Below are positions 52,848 to 62,088 of a DNA stretch of 64,000 bases, in pieces. Positions within the stretch are counted from its first letter, which is position 1. Each line of letters opens with the position of its first letter. The notes beneath the pieces were generated by a model that saw only the letters and a program-made list of their open reading frames with translations, had not been told where the DNA came from and searched no databases. The stretch is from an uncultured Lachnospiraceae bacterium (GTDB lineage: Bacteria > Bacillota > Clostridia > Lachnospirales > Lachnospiraceae), in NCBI GenBank assembly GCA_902792005.1, contig CADAXW010000006.1:1-64000 (forward strand). Reading direction: 5' to 3'. A program made the position numbers and the translations under genes.

Positions 52848-53614
52848 TTTCCCACCTCAAATAAATCGCTAAAAGAATACGGAAAGTAATGGCCTTGCAG
52901 ATCTCATCTCCCATTCCGGCATAGTAACAGCAGTCATCCATTTCCTTATCCACCAGATAGGCCTCATGCTGGGTTCTGGGCGGATAGTAATCCAGAAAAC
53001 GCTGCAGATCCTCCAGCGCATCCATGCGGAAGCTACGTGCCATCTTCGGCCCGGTGGTATGAACCTTCAGTGTGGTGGTATTCAGATGGGCACGGTAATC
53101 CTGTGCATAGGGATGGTTCGTCACGATCTTCACATAGAAGTTGAAGTCATGCTCATACTTCGGAGGCTCGAAGGACTTCATCGTGCCGTTTTCATTGAAC
53201 TTTTCCTCCCGGGAGGTATATACGATCTCCGGCTTCATCTCAGTGATCTGATCAAAGGAAAGGATGTCGGGATTGTACTTTCCACTTTCCGATATCCGTA
53301 TTTTTGTTGGGAACCACGATAAATCTGCGGTTCGGTTCGTCAACCAGGAACTGCGCGCCGTCCTGACCGTAGGTACAGGTGGGCTGGAAGCTTTCCAGCG
53401 CTGCCCGGTTCTGCTCGCGGTAAGCCAGCTGCTGTTCGATCTCCGCCACGGTACTGCTCTTCCGGTCACCGAACCAGGGGGACAGCAGCGAGACGCAGTC
53501 CTTGCACATCACACCGTCCTCCAGCTTCTTTTTGCCAAGGAGACCGATCTCCTTTCCGCAGAAGATACATTCCTTTTTTTCAAATGCATCCGAAATCTTA
53601 CTGAATAAACCCAT
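52825..53614 (-). pseudogene. DUF4428 zinc-ribbon protein, frameshifted by a 7-bp duplication
   Basis: The first frame (53614 to 53252) encodes MGLFSKISDAFEKKECIFCGKEIGLL, a zinc ribbon with CxxC pairs (CIFC and CKDC) typical of DUF4428, and continues to VPNKNTDIGK. There a perfect 7-base duplication (53277-53290, ACTTTCC twice on the + strand) shifts the frame. The other frame carries on with KYNPDILSFDQITEMKPEIVYTSREEKF to a stop at 52825. Deleting one copy restores IGKYNPDI and an intact protein of about 260 residues. Both halves look well preserved, so the event is recent, reversible or an assembly error. It overlaps the ABC ATPase gene, so the loss may affect an exporter-linked function. 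Confidence 0.88.
53277..53290 (+). repeat. Perfect 7-bp tandem duplication causing a frameshift
   Basis: ACTTTCC at 53277-53283 is repeated at 53284-53290 inside the DUF4428 gene. Two copies put the gene out of frame; one copy restores it. Confidence 0.95.
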
Positions 53615-53631
53615 AATAAACTTAGCCCCCC

Positions 53632-54650
53632 TTATTTGAAAATGTGTTCTACCGATATCTTATTATCTTCTGCCGTAACCCTGGCATAGCTTCCGCTGAT
53701 CAGCGGCATCTGCGGCGGCAGATGACCGACACTGCATTGAAACGATCCAGTCCGAGCATTTCCTCCTGAAAATGTAACGGCCTTCCGATGAGGAATCCCT
53801 TCACATATTTGAACCAGCCGGCATGCTTCATGTTAAAAAAGGCTCTTCGCATATCCATGGGTGTGAGGTCGCAGCATTCCAGGAACCAGAGAAAACCGTC
53901 GGACTGATACTTTTCCAGGAATTCTTTCGTCTGATCAAACTCGGTGCCTGCCAGAGTCACAAGACAGTCCACGCAACCTCCGATGAGACGGCCCTCCAGT
54001 GTGACAGAATCTGCTGTCTCCTGCAGTACATTTCCGGTACTCTCTTCTGTTTTGCCTGCGGGTACGTAGACATGCTGCTGATAGTCTTCCGTCATGTTGT
54101 AGGGCAAAAGGGGATGTTCTTCATCCTTCAGGCTTTCCAGCTCCCATTTGGGATAATTGGACACGTCGGTCTTTCCCTGAAGCATCGAAAACGCATCCGA
54201 AAGGGAAGGTGCCAGGGGCTCCATGCCGAAGCTGGGAGCGCAGGGACCGTAGATGGCCGCAGTGTCCGCGAGAATGGTGGAAAGAAAGGTAAAATTCGTA
54301 TTGTCGGAGTAGCCGATATACCATTTGGGTTTGCTGCTCCGGATCCGGTCCCAGTCGATATGGGGAACCACTTCACACATCAGCTCTCCGCCGCCGCAGC
54401 TGATGAGAACATCACTTTCCGGATCGCAGTAGAAATCGTTCAGTTCCTTACCGCAGAGCTCCGGTGTGTTGCTGATGCCGATCCCTTCGCCTGCAAAGCA
54501 GTTGGGACCGAGCTTGGTCCGAAAGCCCATGCTTTCAAATCGGCTGAGGGCATTTCGAAATGCGCTGTGATAAGGTTCGATGTTGCAGCCGAAGGAAGGG
54601 GCTACAAAGCCGATGGTCCCTCCGGGGGTCAGAAATTCAGGATATCGCAT
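53632..54650 (-). pseudogene. LD-carboxypeptidase (peptidase S66), disrupted near the 3' end
   Basis: The frame from ATG 54650 encodes an S66 peptidase (LdcA/MccF type): GGTIGFVAPS start, catalytic Ser in YIGYSDNTNF, and CGGGELMCEV. It stays in family register to LGLDRFNAV and then ends in an unrelated stretch at 53700. Another frame, from about 53728 to the TAA at 53632, encodes the normal end of the family: GHLPPQMPLISGSYARVTAEDN to VEHIFK. Around 17 residues that usually connect the two (ending DxDxGH) are missing, and the frame is changed. The lost register includes the catalytic His (GHLPP), so the product made from the first frame should be inactive. In a sound gene it would trim peptidoglycan tetrapeptides or hydrolyse related amides. 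Confidence 0.85.
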
Positions 54651-54711
54651 AGTTTCCTCCGTTTCATGATGATTGTATTGGCTGGGGCCAAAAACTTAGC
54701 GTCCGGTATTG

Positions 54712-55152
54712 TCAGCCTCGTGGCGGTGAATTGTAAAGAGTTCTCGGTTCGATCCGGAAGCAGTCACCATACTCTTTTACTGCGACAAACTTCCCCTGGG
54801 TGAAATGCGCTACATTTGTGGCTGAATATTCGACCAGCTCGTGGATCTGCTCCTCCGTGCGCCCGTCCATCCGGATATCACGGTTGTAATGGACCGGTGG
54901 TTCGCCCGAGGATGCCACCTCGACCTGGATCCCCACAATTCCGCGGGAAACACGGCATACGGAACTGCGGTTCTGCTTCCGGAGAGCCATCAGGATCTCC
55001 GCTGCCTGCTTGGTCACCACCGTAATATCACCATAGATGGGATCTGCAACCTGTCCGTCTTTTTTGGAAATGATCATGGCATAGATAAAGCCGATAAAAC
55101 AGATCACCAGGATCACGATTCCGATGATCATAACAATTTTCCAGCCGTCCAT
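54712..55152 (-). CDS. Uncharacterised membrane-anchored protein
   Basis: A 146-residue protein with an N-terminal hydrophobic helix (about residues 5-29) and a soluble domain of about 115 residues, which starts VADPIYGDITVVTKQAAEILMALRKQ and includes HYNRDIRMDGRTEEQIHELVEY. No known motif is recognised. AGGAGGTG precedes the ATG; it lies 14 bases after the P-type ATPase on the same strand and likely shares its transcript. Function unknown. Confidence 0.7.
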   Translation of the reverse strand: MDGWKIVMIIGIVILVICFIGFIYAMIISKKDGQVADPIYGDITVVTKQAAEILMALRKQNRSSVCRVSRGIVGIQVEVASSGEPPVHYNRDIRMDGRTEEQIHELVEYSATNVAHFTQGKFVAVKEYGDCFRIEPRTLYNSPPRG

Positions 55153-55166
55153 AGATTTTCACCTCC

Positions 55167-57500
55167 TTACACAGGATCCTTCTTTTCATTTTTTTCATTT
55201 TTCGCCGCCAGCCGTTCCACAGCTGTGATCAGGAAGAAGGATACAAAAACACATGCGATGGCCAGTCCGATGGCTGCAAGGCCTGCTCCGAACCGGATCG
55301 TGGAATTCATAAACATACTCCAGAAGACGGAGACCATAAATATCATGCCCAGAATGCTGATGGCAAAGACTGCGATCCGGTACTTGTTCAGCGGATGGAT
55401 CAGCTTCCAGAGAAGCGCAAATCCGATGGCTGACAGGATGTACATGCCGGTGACTGAGATCTCATCCGCAGTCAGTCCCGCGTGGGGACCTATGAGCATG
55501 AGAAGCAGTACCATCAGAAAAGCAAAGACGGAGCTGGGAGCGGCACCCCGGAGGGTTCTGGTGAGCAGCCGCCCTCTTTGTCTGCGGGTATTATTCTCCA
55601 TGGCAAGAAGGAAGCCGGGAAGCCCGATATTCAGTCCTGAGATCAGGGAGATCTGGGTCGGCTTGATGGGATACTGCATGGTCAGAATGATGCAGAAAAC
55701 TGCCAGGAGCAGTGAGAATATATTCTTATACAGGAACAGGATACCGGACCGGGTGATGTTGTTGATGATCCGTCTTCCCTCCGTAACGATCTGCTCCATA
55801 TGAGAGAAATCGGAATCCATCAGCACCACCTGTGCCGCCTGTCTTGCAGCATCGCTTCCGCCGCCCATGGCGATGGAACAGTCTGCCTCCTTCATGGCCA
55901 GAATGTCATTGACACCGTCACCGGTCATGGCGACCTTCTGCCCGTTGGCCTTGATGGCAAGGATCAGCTCCTTCTTCTGCTCCGGCTTCACACGGCCGAA
56001 TACCGTATAGTCACGAACTGCCTTACGGTAGTCCTCTTCTGTCTTCAGGGTGGCGGCATCCACATAGAGTTCTGCTGCCTCAATGCCGGCAGCCATAGCC
56101 ACACGGGAAACCGTCAGGGGATTATCTCCGGAGATCACCTTGATCTTTACGCCCTGTTCCTTAAAATACGTAAATGTGGCGGGGGCAGTTTCACGGATCT
56201 CATTGGCCAGACTCACGAATAATACCGGGGAGTCATCCTGTATCAGTACAAGAACACGGCGTCCTTTGCCGGTACGCTCCTCGATCACAGCCTGATTTTG
56301 GGCAAGTAATTCCTCGGAAAGAAGGAATTCCGGGGCACCCAGACGGTAGATCCTGCCGTCGGCATGGATCTCGGAATACTTCAGCTTGGAGCTGAAGGGC
56401 TTTATTTCTGTAGCCTCCCATGCGGTTCCTGTGGGGAACTTTGCACGAAGGGCATTCATGGTGATATTATCAACGGGAACCGTATAGATGTAGCTGATGA
56501 GCAGAGCTTCGGCTTCTTCTTTTGCTTTCGTTTCACCTGCAGGCAAAAATGTTTCCGTTACCGTCATCACGTCGCTGGTAATGGTTCCTGTTTTATCGAC
56601 ACAGAGTACATCCACCCTTGCCAGGGTTTCGATACTCTTCATGTCATGGAGAAGTACCTTCTTTCGGGCCAGCCGTGCGGCACTCATGGTAAGGGCTACG
56701 GTCAGCAGCAGGTAAAGGCCCTCCGGGATCATTCCCACCACGGCACCAACCATGGATACTACGGCTTCCTGCAACGTATGGCCTCCGGCTGCCATGGAGC
56801 TTGCCACCATGGCTCCGCCCACCGGGATGATAATGATGCCGGCTACCAGGATGATCTTCTCGATATCCCGGATCATTTCCGATTTTTTATTCTTTACTTC
56901 CTTTGCCTTGGCCGTCAGCTGGGCGGCATAGGAGGAAGCTCCGACTCTTGTAAGACGGGCAATACAGGAACCGGATACCACAAAGCTTCCGGACATCAGG
57001 GGCGCACCGGCTTCCTTTTCCACCTCGTCGGCCTCGCCCGTGAGCAGCGCTTCATTTGCGGATATCTTTCCATCTACCACTTCCGCATCTGCCGGGATCT
57101 GCTGTCCGGCAGATAAGCGGATCAGATCTCCCAGCACCAGCTTCTCCATGGCGATCTTTCGGTCGGTTCCTTCCCGGATGACGGTATATTCCGTTACATC
57201 CAGCAGGGAAAGGCTGTCCAGCACCTTTTTTGCACGCAGCTGCTGAACGATGCCGATGATCATATTTGCTATGACCACGGGCAGGAACAGCAGGTTCCGG
57301 TAGGCACCTACCGAGATGACCAGAATGGCCAGGCCGAAGAAAATGGCATTGAAATAGGTGCAGACATTTCCGATGATGATGGACGCAACACTCTGCTGAC
57401 TCTGATCCGGCAGTACATTTGATTTTCCTGCCTTCTCAAGGTCTTTGGCTTCCTGCTCCGTCAGTCCTCTTAAATTATCCTGTTCTGTCCTTGTTTCCAT
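55167..57500 (-). CDS. Cation-translocating P-type ATPase
   Basis: A 777-residue P-type ATPase with two N-terminal helices, the actuator motif LTGEADEVEK, the phosphorylation motif DKTGTIT, the hinge TGDGVND and a C-terminal six-helix block. The N-terminal domain has no heavy-metal-binding Cys motif, and the general organisation is like CtpE-type calcium/magnesium ATPases; which ion it moves cannot be settled here. It ends with AKNEKNEKKDPV, similar to the tails of DeoD and the recombinase. Confidence 0.9.
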   Translation of the reverse strand: METRTEQDNLRGLTEQEAKDLEKAGKSNVLPDQSQQSVASIIIGNVCTYFNAIFFGLAILVISVGAYRNLLFLPVVIANMIIGIVQQLRAKKVLDSLSLLDVTEYTVIREGTDRKIAMEKLVLGDLIRLSAGQQIPADAEVVDGKISANEALLTGEADEVEKEAGAPLMSGSFVVSGSCIARLTRVGASSYAAQLTAKAKEVKNKKSEMIRDIEKIILVAGIIIIPVGGAMVASSMAAGGHTLQEAVVSMVGAVVGMIPEGLYLLLTVALTMSAARLARKKVLLHDMKSIETLARVDVLCVDKTGTITSDVMTVTETFLPAGETKAKEEAEALLISYIYTVPVDNITMNALRAKFPTGTAWEATEIKPFSSKLKYSEIHADGRIYRLGAPEFLLSEELLAQNQAVIEERTGKGRRVLVLIQDDSPVLFVSLANEIRETAPATFTYFKEQGVKIKVISGDNPLTVSRVAMAAGIEAAELYVDAATLKTEEDYRKAVRDYTVFGRVKPEQKKELILAIKANGQKVAMTGDGVNDILAMKEADCSIAMGGGSDAARQAAQVVLMDSDFSHMEQIVTEGRRIINNITRSGILFLYKNIFSLLLAVFCIILTMQYPIKPTQISLISGLNIGLPGFLLAMENNTRRQRGRLLTRTLRGAAPSSVFAFLMVLLLMLIGPHAGLTADEISVTGMYILSAIGFALLWKLIHPLNKYRIAVFAISILGMIFMVSVFWSMFMNSTIRFGAGLAAIGLAIACVFVSFFLITAVERLAAKNEKNEKKDPV

Positions 57501-57546
57501 GTCTTTTATTTAACTCCTGTAACTCCTGTCTGTTCGCCCTGTCCGG

Positions 57547-59844
57547 TTATTTCACATATCCATTGCTTTTGAAGGTGTAGGTTTTTCCGTCGATCCTGAG
57601 GGTAACATCCTTTGCATGCCAGCCGGAGCTGTCGCCGTACCATTTCCCCTTGGAATTCTTATGCCATTTTCCCTTCGGCTTATAGCTCCAGACGCCGTAT
57701 CTATCCAGCTTTCTTCCCTGGATCCACTCGCTGGCAGCCATGGTTCCGTTATTGTTAAAGTAATAGGTCTTTCCGGAGATCTTCTTCCAGCAGCCCTTTA
57801 CCATGACGCCGCTGGCATTGAAATAATATTTCTTTCCGTTGATGGTCTGGAATCCGGTGGTCCGGACGCCATTTTTATTCAGATAGTATTTCTTCCCGTT
57901 CAGGCTGATCATTCCGGTTTTCTTTACACCGCTCTTGTTGAAATAATAATATTTATCGTTGATCTTTGCCCATCCGGTGACCATGACTCCGCTTGCCTTG
58001 AAGTAATAGGTTTTGTCCTTGATGGAATACCAGCCGGTGACCAGAGCGCCCTCTGCATCCAGCAGGTATTTTTTATTGTTCAGAGTCAGCCAGCCGGTTT
58101 TCCTTACACCGTTCTTCTCGAAATAGTAGATCTTCTTCCCTACATTTTTCCATCCGATGCAGGCCTTTCCGGAGGAGTCCATATAATACCATTTACTGTT
58201 TACAAACTGCCAGCCGGTGGTCCTTCTTCCGGAGGCATCCAGATAGTATACCCGGTCATCAATGGTAAGAAGGCCGGTCATTTTCTCTCCGTTTTCATCA
58301 TAGTAATACCAGTAGCTGCCTTCCTGCTGCCAGCCGGTGACATAGACATTCACATGCAGCACGAGATTCCCGTCGCCGAATACCAGGGTCACCTGATTCT
58401 CTCCGTCCTTCATGTTCTGCAGGAAGTTTCTGGAAAGGGTTACCACGCCGTCCTTAATGGTGGCGTCGGTGGTCTTTCCGCGGCCCACAAATCCGTCACC
58501 GTAGGCGATGACGCTGTCGGAGCCGGAGCTGGTCTCTATTTCCAGCCCGGTTTCGGAGGACCGTTTCCAGACAAATGTGGTCGTTTTCGTTTCGATCATG
58601 GGAGTTGTGATGTTGATCCGAAGGGTCAGCTGTCCGTCAGCGAAATCGAGAGTGACTACATTTTCACCGTCCGGCAGATAATCCAGCAAGTCGGTTCCTA
58701 TGGTCACCTTGCCGTAACGAAGGATCAGCTGGCTCGGCCAGGTCTGATTGCTGTCCCAGAAGCCGCAGTCTGCTGTGAGGCGTACAGTCTTCGAAAGGGA
58801 GTCCGTCTGGATCTCAATGGAGTCTTCGCTTCCCCGGGTCCACTGGAACTCGGTCTGATCCGCGGTCAGAGTCTTCGGCTCCGGATCCGTGTATTTCTCG
58901 TATTCCGCATAGGCCATGATGCGGTTTGAATTTTGGGTCTTTACCTGTCCGTAGAACTCCTCGTCTGCATCCAGATCCATTTCCCGTGTGGTAACGGCAT
59001 AGGCCGTATTGCCGTTGATGTAAGTCAGAATGTGTTCTTCGCTGTCATAGCTCACAACGATCCCCACATGGCTGAAATAGTTTCCGCTGGCATCCCAGGA
59101 GAAAAAGATCAGTCCTCCGGGCTGATAGGGGATCTCGTAGGGATCCACATCGGTATGGGTATACTGTCCCCAGCTGTAGGCAGCAACCTTTCTGGCTGCA
59201 GCAGGGGTATACCAGACCTTGTCATTTTCAAAATTGAAGGCTTCAATCCAGGTGCTTGCCAGCTTTTCCTCCCGGGGATCCGCATAATAGGAATAGAAAT
59301 ACTTCTTTAACTGGGAATCGCTGTAATAGCCGGCCTGATACATGCACCAGCTTGCAAAGATGGCGCACCAGTCGCAGTCCAGGTAATAGGTTTCAGGAGC
59401 ACGTTCCATGACATATTCCTGGGCCCAGCGGGTGTACTCCGTATTTCCTGAACTGTCCTGGGCGCTGCTGTCCCAGGCTTTTCCGGTCCAGAGCATTCCG
59501 GCCTGCCGCGCCTCATCAGCCGTTGTGGAGGACATGGGGTAATCCTTATAGCCCTCCTGGGACTGGGCGACTGCCAGGGTCCTTGCCATGACGGAGGCGT
59601 CCGCTGTTTCTGTCAGTGCCTGCTGCAGACGTGTGTAGTATTCCGTCGTCTTATACTCATCGGAATAACGGCTCTTCTCTTCTGTTCCCTCCGGTTCTTC
59701 CGCAAATACTGTCAGGGACTGCGACAGGCAGAGCGACAGAACCAGGATCAGAGAAAGGAGTCTTCTTCCTGCTCCCCTCCTCTTTCTTCCCGTTTTCATG
59801 CTTCCGGTTATATTCTCTTCTATGTTCTTCCTTGCTTTTACCAT
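57547..59844 (-). CDS. Secreted CHAP-domain protein with X2-like domains and CW repeats
   Basis: A 765-residue secreted protein. Signal segment at about 28-48; a CHAP amidase/peptidase domain at about 130-310 with Cys in DCDWCAIFASWCM and His in YFSHVGIVVSY; two X2-like immunoglobulin modules (about 320-410 and 415-500, ending in LPDGENVVTLDF and MKDGENQVTLVF); then about eleven CW-type repeats from 500 onward (GKKYYFNASGVM and variants). A cell-wall hydrolase or surface adhesin is likely. It is the third and largest CW-repeat protein in the window. ATG 59844 has GAGGGG about 9 bases upstream. Confidence 0.88.
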   Translation of the reverse strand: MVKARKNIEENITGSMKTGRKRRGAGRRLLSLILVLSLCLSQSLTVFAEEPEGTEEKSRYSDEYKTTEYYTRLQQALTETADASVMARTLAVAQSQEGYKDYPMSSTTADEARQAGMLWTGKAWDSSAQDSSGNTEYTRWAQEYVMERAPETYYLDCDWCAIFASWCMYQAGYYSDSQLKKYFYSYYADPREEKLASTWIEAFNFENDKVWYTPAAARKVAAYSWGQYTHTDVDPYEIPYQPGGLIFFSWDASGNYFSHVGIVVSYDSEEHILTYINGNTAYAVTTREMDLDADEEFYGQVKTQNSNRIMAYAEYEKYTDPEPKTLTADQTEFQWTRGSEDSIEIQTDSLSKTVRLTADCGFWDSNQTWPSQLILRYGKVTIGTDLLDYLPDGENVVTLDFADGQLTLRINITTPMIETKTTTFVWKRSSETGLEIETSSGSDSVIAYGDGFVGRGKTTDATIKDGVVTLSRNFLQNMKDGENQVTLVFGDGNLVLHVNVYVTGWQQEGSYWYYYDENGEKMTGLLTIDDRVYYLDASGRRTTGWQFVNSKWYYMDSSGKACIGWKNVGKKIYYFEKNGVRKTGWLTLNNKKYLLDAEGALVTGWYSIKDKTYYFKASGVMVTGWAKINDKYYYFNKSGVKKTGMISLNGKKYYLNKNGVRTTGFQTINGKKYYFNASGVMVKGCWKKISGKTYYFNNNGTMAASEWIQGRKLDRYGVWSYKPKGKWHKNSKGKWYGDSSGWHAKDVTLRIDGKTYTFKSNGYVK

Positions 59845-59949
59845 ACGTTAATACCCCTCTGTAGATGATGTAAGATACGATTGATATTACAGCCAAAGTA
59901 ATACCTTATTATATCATTTTTTTTCGTATAAATCTATCCCGGGAAGCAC

Positions 59950-59978
59950 TGGAAAGGGGGAAGATTCTGTAGTAAAAT
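59950..59978 (+). promoter_or_regulatory. Weak candidate promoter for the 487-residue gene
   Basis: TGGAAA (59950-59955), 17-base spacer, TAAAAT (59973-59978), between the divergent CHAP gene and the + strand gene. The -35 match is poor. Confidence 0.4.
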
Positions 59979-60020
59979 AGTCCTATGATTCCCACGTGTG
60001 CCATGGAAGGAGGGATTGTC

Positions 60021-61484
60021 ATGTATAAGCCGAATAAAAGGAAACTGGCAAAGGGACGGATCACTGCCCGGGAGGACGGATTTCATTCCCATGTCTATGA
60101 GTATACCCTGTACTGCGAAGATCATGAGATCATCGCCAGACTCATGAGAGACTGGGTATCCACACTCAATAAGAATGTCTTTCGTTTCAAGAATCTGAGT
60201 GATGAAGTCGGATTTGTGATCCTGGTCGCAGGTGATGCCCGGTTCGAGTTCTATCAGAAACGAACAAAACAGGTACAGTTTGCCGATGGTTCGGTCCGTA
60301 CTGCCGTTGAGTATTATGGAATGTACACGGACTTTTGCTATTTTCCCCCTTACCTGCACTGGGGAGATGAAATGAATGAGATCATGACTACACTGGAAAT
60401 GATCCTTATCGGCGTGGATCCCCTGACCTGGATCCGGACCATTCCCATGCAGTGCCATAGGAAAAATGATCGGGGCGAAAAATGCGAACGCTGGGAGATC
60501 AAGAAGTTCGATCCTACCCTTTCCAGGGAGGAGGCTGCGCAGCGCCACATGCCGGAAGGATATCTTGCGGATCGGCTGAATGCCACCGGAATGAGTGTTT
60601 ATGGCGGAACTCCCTATGCACAGACTGTCAGAGCCGGTGAAAACCCGCTGATCACGGAGCGGATCCAGCGGAACCTTAAGAAGGCAGAGGAAAGAAAAAA
60701 TGCGCCAAAGGACAATAAACCTGAGGAAAAGAGGGAGGAAGGCCTGAAGAAGTACCCCGGTTATTTCCTCGTATCCGTGGGAGAACCTCTGGATCCCTTT
60801 ATTCATGCACAGATTGACAAGAGCAGGAATATCATAATGGAGCCTCAGGATCATCAGTTCATAGAGCTTCGGGCCAGTGGGATATCCATGAAGCGGCGTA
60901 TGGCTGACTCCCAGACCTATATGCTGGAGTACGAGAATACCCACAGCTTTGATAATTATATCTACATCAGCGATTCCCGGATCGCCTTCATCAACAGAAA
61001 GTACAACCGGGATGAGGCCGGTGGATGGATCGGTTTCGGAGGAGGCGGCGCTTATGTGTTTGCAGAAGCCATGAACCTTATGAGTAAAGGCGTAAAGGCT
61101 GCGCAGCGCCACGATAAAGCCCTGGCCGGACATATCCGGTATGAGTGGCTGGGTATGGTGACCTATCGGCATAAATATAAAACCTTCGGCCATGAGCAGA
61201 TCCAGTTTTATTATAAAGACCAGGAAAAGAGCACCTGGGCGCTCACCGTGGATCTCCCCGGCGGTTCGGATGCAGAGGTCATAGCAAATGACATCGTAAA
61301 GAAGGCCTGCCATTACAGACTTCGCATGTCGAAGGAGTATACGCAGGATGTGCAGGATATCCTGTTCGGTTATCTGAACGGAAAACCCATCGAGAAGGAG
61401 TCGGATCCCAGTGAATACTGCGCAGCACCCCTTCCCGGTCAGCTGTTTGCCTCCCTGGGAGAAAAGTACCGTCCACAGAACTGA
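60021..61484 (+). CDS. Uncharacterised 487-residue protein
   Basis: Not recognised. ATG 60021 is preceded by GGAAGGAGGG at 6-7 bases; an upstream ATG (59985) has no ribosome binding site. No signal peptide or membrane helix is seen. Residues 1-180 are compact with many aromatics (YYGMYTDFCYFPPYLHWGDEM), followed by a charged linker (about 210-245, KKAEERKNAPKDNKPEEKREE) and a second part with glycine-rich WIGFGGGGAYVF and HIRYEWLGMVTYRHKY. The two-part plan could mean two globular domains. It is the only + strand gene between 44 and 64 kb and stands alone between a divergent secreted-protein gene and a convergent terminator. No function proposed. Confidence 0.75.
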   Translation: MYKPNKRKLAKGRITAREDGFHSHVYEYTLYCEDHEIIARLMRDWVSTLNKNVFRFKNLSDEVGFVILVAGDARFEFYQKRTKQVQFADGSVRTAVEYYGMYTDFCYFPPYLHWGDEMNEIMTTLEMILIGVDPLTWIRTIPMQCHRKNDRGEKCERWEIKKFDPTLSREEAAQRHMPEGYLADRLNATGMSVYGGTPYAQTVRAGENPLITERIQRNLKKAEERKNAPKDNKPEEKREEGLKKYPGYFLVSVGEPLDPFIHAQIDKSRNIIMEPQDHQFIELRASGISMKRRMADSQTYMLEYENTHSFDNYIYISDSRIAFINRKYNRDEAGGWIGFGGGGAYVFAEAMNLMSKGVKAAQRHDKALAGHIRYEWLGMVTYRHKYKTFGHEQIQFYYKDQEKSTWALTVDLPGGSDAEVIANDIVKKACHYRLRMSKEYTQDVQDILFGYLNGKPIEKESDPSEYCAAPLPGQLFASLGEKYRPQN

Positions 61485-61500
61485 TCTGCAGTTCATACAA

Positions 61501-61540
61501 AGAAAGGCGATGACCATTTCCGGTCACCGCCTTTTTTCAA
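61501..61540. terminator. Bidirectional terminator
   Basis: AAAGGCGATGACC pairs with GGTCACCGCCTTT (one mismatch) around ATTTCC, followed by TTTTTTC on the + strand and flanked by A residues for the - strand. It separates two convergent genes. Confidence 0.85.
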
Positions 61541-61547
61541 GTTTCAT

Positions 61548-62075
61548 TTATTGCATTCCGTTCGGTCCGCCTGGGTTGTTCTGCCCGTTTGGCGCATATG
61601 ATCCGTTCGAACTTGGATAGAGCTGATCGTACTTCTCGGCAAGTCCGTTCAGTTCCGCATTTCCGTAGGTATTCAGGGGCGTGCTCAGGGCCACGAGGGT
61701 TCTTGCATCCTCAATCTTTCTCTGCTGCGCCCTGTATCCCAGAATCCCCCAAAGGATAAATGCCGCACCGATCACAAGACCGGTCAGGATAAAAGCAATC
61801 TGAGGAAGATCATGGTTCTCAGGCCTTGCAAAAATGCCGGCAATGATAAATGTAGCACCGATGGCACATTTTGCGATCACTGCTCCTACGCTGGGAGTCT
61901 TCTCAGCCGTCTCCCTGGCCCGCTGGATCCGCATCCGCATGGCATAATCCGAACCTGCCCCTGGCTGAAACAGCTGCTGTCCGGGCTGAATTACAGGCTG
62001 ATTGCCGTACTGATTCATAGGCTGCTGTCCATACTGATTCCCCTGTGGGTTTGTTCCATATTGATTTGTTGGCAT
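61548..62075 (-). CDS. Membrane protein with an Asn/Gln/Gly-rich N-terminus
   Basis: A 175-residue protein. Residues 1-45 are low-complexity (NQYGTNPQGNQYGQQPMNQYG), followed by a short charged helix, two hydrophobic helices (about 66-83 and 90-112) and a soluble tail ending in another Asn/Gly/Pro-rich stretch. No family is recognised. GAGGAGG precedes the ATG. It lies 13 bases downstream of the HNH gene and probably shares its transcript. Proteins of this plan often tether to membranes and interact through the disordered arm, but that is only suggestive. Confidence 0.72.
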   Translation of the reverse strand: MPTNQYGTNPQGNQYGQQPMNQYGNQPVIQPGQQLFQPGAGSDYAMRMRIQRARETAEKTPSVGAVIAKCAIGATFIIAGIFARPENHDLPQIAFILTGLVIGAAFILWGILGYRAQQRKIEDARTLVALSTPLNTYGNAELNGLAEKYDQLYPSSNGSYAPNGQNNPGGPNGMQ

Positions 62076-62088
62076 CAGAGTGTCCTCC

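Noticed and set aside
57547..59300. Repetitive DNA in the CHAP gene as a CRISPR-like or other repeat array
   Set aside because: The periodicity is that of coding CW-type wall-binding repeats, in frame and degenerate at the DNA level.
59934..61517. 527-codon open frame on the - strand
   Set aside because: Antisense to the 487-residue gene, which has the better ribosome binding site and composition. As neither has a recognised family this is slightly less secure than the other cases.
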